Assembly (NCBI GenBank): GCA_022565745.1
Contig: JAIUMB010000058.1
Span: 1 to 13,008 of the forward strand
Length of the DNA stretch: 13,008 bases
Reading direction: 5' to 3'
Origin: Cryomorphaceae bacterium
GTDB lineage: Bacteria; Bacteroidota; Bacteroidia; Flavobacteriales; Schleiferiaceae
The notes under the pieces were generated by a model. It saw nothing but the letters and a program-made list of their open reading frames with translations, was not told the origin of the DNA and did not search any database. A program made the translations under genes and the position numbers. This document shows, one piece after another, positions 8,515-13,008 of this stretch (within the stretch, counting starts at the first letter, position 1; each line of letters starts with the position of its first letter).

Positions 8515-10371
8515 TCAGTCCTGTTTTTTTTCCTCCAACGCCATCCAACGCTCCATCATTTCGTCGAGGGATTGCTGGGCTTGATTGAGCTCGTTGAGTA
8601 GTGGCTGTAGGCGCTCGAAATCGTCGGAGGCGGCTTCAACGGCTTGCGCCAGTTCGCCAACTTTAGCTTCTTGCGAGTCAATATCGGTGGTGAGCTTATC
8701 GTATTCCAGACGCTCGCCATAGGTCAAGCCGGATGTTGTTTTTGGCTTTTCCTTGGGCGCTGTGGGTTTTATGGTAGTTGCTTCGCGCTGAATCTCTTGT
8801 TGGTGACGGCGGTATTCGGTGTAATTGCCATTAAACACACTCAACTTACCACCCCCTTCCAGTACCCATAGTTGATCGACCAATTGATCGAGAAAAAAAC
8901 GGTCGTGTGACACCAAAATCATGCTGCCTTGAAAGCGCATCAGGTAATCTTCCATCACCAAAAGGGTATCTCGATCCAAGTCATTAGTAGGCTCGTCGAG
9001 TATGAGGAAGTTGGGATGCTGCATGAGCACCAAGAGCAACTGTAAGCGCTTTTTCTCCCCTCCGCTGAGCTTTTCCACGTAATCATGCTGCTTGGCATAA
9101 TCAAAAAGAAACTCTTCCAAAAACGCCCGCACGGGCATCTCGCTGCCATCCGCTAAAGTGACGTATTCCGCAATTTCTTTGACCTGGTCTATGACGCGCA
9201 GATTTGGATTAAGCACATTGTCGTCTTGGCGGAAATAGGCAATTTTGGTATTTAAACCGTGAATGACCTTACCGGTAGCCGGCTCCAATGCACCGGTTAA
9301 AACCTCGAGGAAGCTTGTTTTTCCTCGTCCGTTTTTCCCAACCAAACCGATGCGGTCGCCTTTTTTAAACACATAGTCGAGATTGGACAGCAAGCGTTTA
9401 CCACCTCGATCTACACTGACGTTGACCAACTCTATGATTTTACCACCCTCACGTATTTTTTCCGTTCGCAGTTGTAAAATGCGGTCGTCGTTGCGCTGTT
9501 TGACCTTGTCTTCCAATTCACCAAACGAATCCTGACGGGCGCGTGATTTGGTGGTACGCGCTTTGGGTTGACGGCGCATCCACTCCAGTTCGCGGCGATA
9601 AAGATTGACGTTTTTGGCACGCGTGGATTGCTCGATTTCGTCGCGCAGCACCTTGTTTTCCAAATATGAGGCGTAGTTTCCTTCGTGACGAAATATTTGT
9701 TGTCGATCCAGCTCCCAAATGGTATCGGCCACCGCATCGAGAAAGTAGCGGTCGTGGGTAACCATGATCAAGCTGATATTGGGGTCTTGCAGGTATTTTT
9801 CCAGCCACTCTACCATATCGAGGTCGAGGTGGTTGGTGGGTTCATCGAGCAGCATAACGTCTGGCTGGGCAAAGAGCATTCGCGCCAATCCGAGACGACG
9901 TTGTTGGCCGCCAGAGAGCTCGGTCCACTTGCGATGAATCACCCCATCCAACTCAAAGCGATTGAGCAGTTCTTGCATGCGTTCTTCCAGCATCCACCCC
10001 CCTTCTTTTTCCATTTGATCGCCCAGCTCAGCCATGCGGTCAACCTTGTTTTCGGCAACGGCCTCGTGGTATTCCCGATGGATGTGCACAGCAGGATGAT
10101 CCACGTCCAGCATCACACCGCGTACCGTAAGAGCGGCCGCCCAAGATGGATGTTGGCGTAGGTACTCTATACGTATGCCCTTTCGAGACGCCACCCGACC
10201 GTCATCCGGAAGAATTTCCCGCATCAACACCTTCATCAACGTGGACTTCCCTGCTCCATTGGCACCAACAAGCGCCACTTTTTCACCGGATTGAAGCCCT
10301 AGGTTTAGTCCGGTAAACAGCATGCGATCGGCAAAGCCCTTGGCGACGTTTTCAATGGAGAGTAAGTTCAT
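8515..10371 (-). CDS. uup: ABC-F family ATPase, Uup type
   Basis: This 618-residue soluble protein has two ABC ATPase domains and no membrane segments, which defines the ABC-F class (ribosome-associated or nucleic-acid-associated, not transporters). Domain 1 has Walker A GANGAGKST at 36-44, signature LSGGQ at 152-156, Walker B VMLLDEPTNHLD at 172-183 with catalytic Glu177, and switch His206. Domain 2 has GKNGRGKT at 345-352, LSGGE at 435-439, FLILDEPTNDLD at 455-466 with Glu460, and His489. The inter-domain linker carries ELEWMRRQPKARTTKSRARQ at 261-280. A charged tail from about 550 looks like a coiled coil and ends in an ERWxxLE pattern, as in the Uup C-terminal domain. Uup in other bacteria is tied to ribosome function and to limiting precise transposon excision. 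All catalytic residues are present. The gene converges on tamL with 30 bases between stops. Confidence 0.92.
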   Translation of the reverse strand: MNLLSIENVAKGFADRMLFTGLNLGLQSGEKVALVGANGAGKSTLMKVLMREILPDDGRVASRKGIRIEYLRQHPSWAAALTVRGVMLDVDHPAVHIHREYHEAVAENKVDRMAELGDQMEKEGGWMLEERMQELLNRFELDGVIHRKWTELSGGQQRRLGLARMLFAQPDVMLLDEPTNHLDLDMVEWLEKYLQDPNISLIMVTHDRYFLDAVADTIWELDRQQIFRHEGNYASYLENKVLRDEIEQSTRAKNVNLYRRELEWMRRQPKARTTKSRARQDSFGELEDKVKQRNDDRILQLRTEKIREGGKIIELVNVSVDRGGKRLLSNLDYVFKKGDRIGLVGKNGRGKTSFLEVLTGALEPATGKVIHGLNTKIAYFRQDDNVLNPNLRVIDQVKEIAEYVTLADGSEMPVRAFLEEFLFDYAKQHDYVEKLSGGEKKRLQLLLVLMQHPNFLILDEPTNDLDRDTLLVMEDYLMRFQGSMILVSHDRFFLDQLVDQLWVLEGGGKLSVFNGNYTEYRRHQQEIQREATTIKPTAPKEKPKTTSGLTYGERLEYDKLTTDIDSQEAKVGELAQAVEAASDDFERLQPLLNELNQAQQSLDEMMERWMALEEKKQD

Positions 10372-10405
10372 AAGCGGTGGACGGCGTTTGGTATGTTATA
10401 AAGCG

Positions 10406-10413
10406 CAAAGGTA
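10406..10413 (-). promoter_or_regulatory. -7 promoter box for the ABC-F gene
   Basis: On the minus strand the sequence reads TACCTTTG, identical to the box in front of tamB and an exact TAnnTTTG match. It lies 34 bases upstream of the ABC-F ATG (10371-10369), a position suitable for a short leader. No clear -33 TTTG is visible further upstream on that strand. Confidence 0.55.
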
Positions 10414-10569
10414 ACGATGGTAGGTCATGTTGGCTTATGATTTTAATCGAAGACACCATTTGATCACTGGGTGTACACGCCATTACGCCTGTAAACATCA
10501 ACGTTAGGCCGTATACGCCATTCCCATTGTAGCCACAAGGAATGCCCTGCACTTGCGGTATCACCCTCC

Positions 10570-10720
10570 CCCAGCGCCAGGGATGGCAGCGGCAGCCCAC
10601 CGAACGCGCGGCCCTACAGCGGCGTGCGCGGCGGCGGCTGCAACGGTAGGCGCAGACCCCGCACGCGCCGACGATGTAGGCCGCAGGAAGGTGGCTATAG
10701 CGGACAGCCCGCGGGCGCCC
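10570..10720. other. GC-rich long imperfect hairpin element (possible structured RNA or REP-like repeat)
   Basis: About 76% of bases 10561-10720 are G or C, far above the flanks. The core folds as three stacked stems: 10594-10601 with 10690-10696 (7 pairs, bulged C), 10608-10618 with 10675-10684 (10 pairs, bulged C), and 10620-10628 with 10660-10670 (9 pairs, 2-base bulge). On the left is a small hairpin, GCCA-GGGA-TGGC (10576-10587). On the right is the palindrome GGGCGCCC (10713-10720). Related motifs flank the core: GCAGCGGCAGCCC at 10586-10598 and ATAGCGGACAGCCC at 10697-10710. A third AGCGG lies at 10618-10622. Strand is unknown. From memory, paired motifs resembling GGGCT(A/G)TCCGCT recur between genes in Flavobacteriia, but I cannot verify that here. 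Confidence 0.6.
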
Positions 10721-10789
10721 AAACAACCATATATGTTCCGTGTGCTGTGAAGGTATTTCTGTGACTTGGCAAACTTTATTTTTATTTAC

Positions 10790-10807
10790 CTAAAAACATT
10801 TTTTTAG
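10790..10807. promoter_or_regulatory. 7-bp perfect inverted repeat upstream of receptor promoter
   Basis: CTAAAAA at 10790-10796 and TTTTTAG at 10801-10807 form a perfect inverted repeat with a 4-base spacer. The repeat ends 15 bases before the -7 box at 10823, so it overlaps where a -33 element would lie. That placement would suit a repressor or activator site. It is AT-rich, so chance remains possible. It does not match a Fur box that I recognise. Confidence 0.35.
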
Positions 10808-10822
10808 ATGAGCCTAATACTT

Positions 10823-10830
10823 TATTTTTG
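10823..10830 (+). promoter_or_regulatory. -7 promoter box for leader ORF and TonB-dependent receptor
   Basis: TATTTTTG matches TAnnTTTG and lies 35 bases before the leader ORF ATG at 10866. A short hairpin-like TTGG-TTTT-CCAA (10843-10854) falls in the predicted 5' leader. No convincing -33 TTTG is present, which would fit a regulated or weak promoter. Confidence 0.45.
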
Positions 10831-10865
10831 CCGGCATAAATATTGGTTTTCCAAACGCACTAAAA

Positions 10866-10949
10866 ATGGATGGACAAACGGAAAACAATTGGATGACTTA
10901 CAACGAATACCTCTGTAAAAGAAACAGATGGTTTAATAAATACCAATGA
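10866..10949 (+). CDS. Putative 27-residue leader peptide overlapping the receptor start
   Basis: ATG 10866 opens 27 codons ending at TGA 10947-10949. The stop shares four bases (ATGA) with the receptor ATG at 10946, the classic geometry for translational coupling. The peptide starts MDGQTENNW and continues MTYNEYLCKRNRWFNKYQ. It is polar and basic, rich in Trp, Tyr, Phe and Asn, with one Cys and no membrane segment or signal peptide. The start has an A-rich upstream context (CTAAAAATG), like other Bacteroidota starts. Its position 35 bases after a -7 box fits a first cistron. I do not recognise a family. It could be a regulatory upstream ORF, a genuine small protein or a chance frame. If the receptor really starts at its Met14 (10985), the overlap loses its meaning. 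Confidence 0.4.
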   Translation: MDGQTENNWMTYNEYLCKRNRWFNKYQ

Positions 10950-13008
10950 AACCCAGCTTACGCTTCAACCGTTTTTATGGTTATATGGCTTTGGCAAAAA
11001 CAACGTCCATTGTTTTGCTGTCTGTTTGGGGGCAAATGCTTCACGCCCAAACAACGTCGTACACGGGCACCATTGTGGACGCCGAGACACGTAAACCCAT
11101 TGAAGGGGCGCTTCTATTGGCCGAAAACGCTTTGTTTATGTCGGGGATGACGAGTCATGAGGGTTCGTTTACCATTGAGGCGCAAACCAATTCGGCTCAC
11201 TTTACGGTATCCAAAAGCGGCTATACGTCTCAAACTATTTTGCTGCACGTCGATTCACCGGCAACCGTTCTTCTTCAACCGTTGCAGCACCAAATGGATG
11301 AGGTGACTGTTGTGTACAAAAAACCTCTGGAAAAAGGGATTGAATCGCTTCCGCAAATCGCCATTGATAAAGAACGAATAAGCAGAAACAGCTCTGCTGG
11401 TCTGGGAGAAATGATTGCTCAGGTGGACGGGGTGTCTTTTATTTCGACGGGCACCAACATCCAACTCCCCGTGATACACGGCCTTTACGGGAATCGGATA
11501 CTGGTACTGAACAACGGGTTTCGCCACGGCTTTCAAAACTGGGGCAGGGATCACGCACCGGAAATCGATGTGAGCGGAGCAGATCGCATTGTGGTCATTA
11601 AGGGTGCTGCCGGTGTTAAATACGGTCCGGATGCGCTGGGCGGTGCCGTGATCATCGAAAACAACCCGATGGATTTCAATACCGGGTTTTACGGTCGCGC
11701 CACGACTTCCTACCAAACCAATGGACGTGGATATGGGGTAAACGCAATCGTAGGTGAAGGACGAGAAAACTTTAGTTACCACATCGGTGCCAATGTCAAC
11801 CAGGTAGGCGATCGTCGGGCGCCAAACTACAACCTCACCAATACTGGCGCCAGAGAATACGCCATTCAGGCGGGTATGCGCTACCGGTTAAACGCCTGGG
11901 ACGTGAAAGCCAATTACAGTGTGGTGAATCAAAACTTTGGCATTCTCAGGGCCGCCATCGGCAATAGTGGTCCGGCGCTCATTCGGAATATGGAGGCCGA
12001 AATTCCCACCTTTATCCGACCCTTTTCGTACGAAATCAACGAGCCCAACCAATTGGTCAATCATCAAATGGCATCGGCTTCGCTGAGTCGTACGTTGAAC
12101 CGCGGACGCCTTTCGCTTCGCTATGCGCGCCAATGGAATGGCCGCCGTGAATTTGACGTAAGACGAAACGCCGACTTACCGGTTTTAGACCTGGAACTCG
12201 AAACGGATGATCTACAGTTGGAATGGGAACACGAATGGAGCGACCGCCTGAGTGGCTCGTGGGGCATTCAGTACGTGTCGCAGTCCAATAGCAACAACCC
12301 CGGCACACTCGTTACCCCGTTTATTCCCAACTACGCCAGCAGCAGAATCAGTGCCTATGTGATGGAGACTTTAAAGGTCAACAACGACCGCTGGGAAGTG
12401 GGTGTGCGCTACGATTACGAGAGCAATGCCGTAGGCGGTAGAGATAGTCGGCAGGCGGTGTTTCGCGACAACTTCACATTCAGCAATGTCACGGCCGCCA
12501 TTGGACACATCAAATCGTTGAATAGTCACACCACCCTGAGGAACAACTTAGGGACAGGCTGGCGACCGCCTAATATGGCCGAGTTGTACAGTTTTGGACA
12601 ACACGAATCGCAAACCACCTTTGGCCTGTTGCGTTACGAAGCGGCCGACAACGGCGGAATACGTGCTTCGCGGGTTATTCCCCTAAATGAAAGTGAGGTG
12701 TTGCCCGAAAACAGCGTGAAGTACACCTCGGAATTGGATTGGCAAAAAAACAAGCAACGCCTAAGTATAACCGGGTATGCCAATTACATCCGCAACTTCA
12801 TCTTCAGCAGACCCATTGGCGTTTTGGGAACCGCACGCGGCCCAATGCCAACCTTTATCATCGATCAATCCGACGCGTTGTTTTTGGGCGTAGACGCCAC
12901 CTACTCGCTGATGTACCACAAAAATGGCAAGGCAATCATTGGAGGGAGTTATATATGGACCAAAAACGTGCAGCGCGACGAAACACTCATCAATCAACCG
13001 CCCATTCA
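10946..13008 (+). CDS. TonB-dependent outer-membrane receptor with CarboxypepD_reg-like domain (3' end outside window)
   Basis: This outer-membrane active transporter is powered by TonB-ExbB-ExbD. The visible 687 residues start with a signal peptide ending near LHAQ (about residue 35). A CarboxypepD_reg-like beta-sandwich follows (about 38-115; TGTIVDAETRKPIEGA...GYTSQTILL), typical of Bacteroidota. Next come the TonB-box-like DEVTVVY at 118-124, the plug (about 130-240) ending YGPDALGGAVIIE at 226-238, and then barrel strands including GWRPPNMAELY. The frame is still open at the window edge. An in-frame TAA at 10937 limits the start to ATG 10946 or Met14 at 10985; the latter gives a shorter signal peptide. 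The plug has VIHGLYGNR where most receptors have (I/V)RG, plus GFRHGFQNWGRDHAPEID (193-208). The ligand is unknown. The DHA-type plug motif recalls zinc or haem receptors such as ZnuD, which is only a hint. Confidence 0.9.
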   Translation, partial: MKPSLRFNRFYGYMALAKTTSIVLLSVWGQMLHAQTTSYTGTIVDAETRKPIEGALLLAENALFMSGMTSHEGSFTIEAQTNSAHFTVSKSGYTSQTILLHVDSPATVLLQPLQHQMDEVTVVYKKPLEKGIESLPQIAIDKERISRNSSAGLGEMIAQVDGVSFISTGTNIQLPVIHGLYGNRILVLNNGFRHGFQNWGRDHAPEIDVSGADRIVVIKGAAGVKYGPDALGGAVIIENNPMDFNTGFYGRATTSYQTNGRGYGVNAIVGEGRENFSYHIGANVNQVGDRRAPNYNLTNTGAREYAIQAGMRYRLNAWDVKANYSVVNQNFGILRAAIGNSGPALIRNMEAEIPTFIRPFSYEINEPNQLVNHQMASASLSRTLNRGRLSLRYARQWNGRREFDVRRNADLPVLDLELETDDLQLEWEHEWSDRLSGSWGIQYVSQSNSNNPGTLVTPFIPNYASSRISAYVMETLKVNNDRWEVGVRYDYESNAVGGRDSRQAVFRDNFTFSNVTAAIGHIKSLNSHTTLRNNLGTGWRPPNMAELYSFGQHESQTTFGLLRYEAADNGGIRASRVIPLNESEVLPENSVKYTSELDWQKNKQRLSITGYANYIRNFIFSRPIGVLGTARGPMPTFIIDQSDALFLGVDATYSLMYHKNGKAIIGGSYIWTKNVQRDETLINQPPI

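Larger units (their letters stand above)
10372..10865. other. Divergent intergenic region, no supported gene
   Basis: These 494 bases separate the ABC-F gene from the receptor leader ORF. From the ABC-F side they contain its -7 box, then 10414-10560, which I cannot assign. That stretch has a near-identical 11-base direct repeat, TACACGCCATT at 10474-10484 and TATACGCCATT at 10512-10522, and the palindrome GTGTACAC at 10471-10478. Then come the GC-rich hairpin island, an AT-rich stretch with a 7-bp inverted repeat, and the receptor's -7 box. Open frames crossing the GC island on both strands give Ala/Arg/Pro/Cys-rich products typical of GC-rich non-coding DNA. I do not call them genes. Confidence 0.7.

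Noticed and set aside
10352..10726. 124-codon minus-strand frame upstream of and overlapping the ABC-F start
   Set aside because: It crosses the GC-rich hairpin and the ABC-F promoter. Its product is Cys/Arg-rich at one end and unrelated in composition at the other, with no domain recognised. A short stretch, NGNGVYGLTLMFTGVMAC, looked protein-like, but nothing else supports a gene or a gene remnant.
10553..10750. 65-codon plus-strand frame over the GC-rich island
   Set aside because: It is an Ala/Pro/Arg low-complexity product from 76% GC DNA. The inverted-repeat structure explains the sequence better.
11255..11782. 175-codon minus-strand frame inside the receptor gene
   Set aside because: It is antisense to the receptor plug domain, which has clear TonB-dependent receptor motifs on the plus strand.

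Overview
This window looks like a chromosomal segment from a member of the Bacteroidota, probably a marine-type Flavobacteriia or Cytophagia relative. Four things point there. Promoter -7 boxes match the Bacteroidota form TAnnTTTG, and starts lack Shine-Dalgarno sequences. The outer-membrane TamA-type barrel is a lipoprotein (TamL), a form known from this phylum. The TonB-dependent receptor begins with a CarboxypepD_reg-like domain. No mobile element, CRISPR array, tRNA or rRNA was seen.

Layout. Positions 29-1288 (+) encode a monofunctional aspartate kinase. Positions 1323-6233 (+) encode a 1636-residue TamB/AsmA-like protein, and its last 17 bases overlap the start of tamL (6217-8484, +). 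TamB and TamL should form one envelope machine: TamB bridges the periplasm and TamL is the outer-membrane partner. A weak hairpin with a T-run follows tamL. The convergent gene 10371-8515 (-) encodes an ABC-F ATPase of the Uup type. A divergent intergenic region of about 490 bases follows. Then comes a TonB-dependent receptor gene from 10946 (+) that runs off the window end, preceded by a 27-codon leader ORF whose stop overlaps the receptor start as ATGA.

The most unusual part is the divergent region 10372-10945. It holds (a) a roughly 76% GC island, 10561-10720, that folds on paper into a roughly 100-nt imperfect hairpin of three stacked stems flanked by related AGCGG(a)CAGCCC motifs, which may be a structured RNA or a REP-like dispersed element; (b) a perfect 7-bp inverted repeat just upstream of the receptor's -7 box; and (c) the leader ORF coupled to the receptor start. 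TAnnTTTG boxes lie in front of the aspartate kinase, tamB, the ABC-F gene and the receptor leader ORF. tamL has none and is probably co-transcribed with tamB. The protein-coding genes otherwise belong to recognisable families. I did not find a clearly new multi-gene system.
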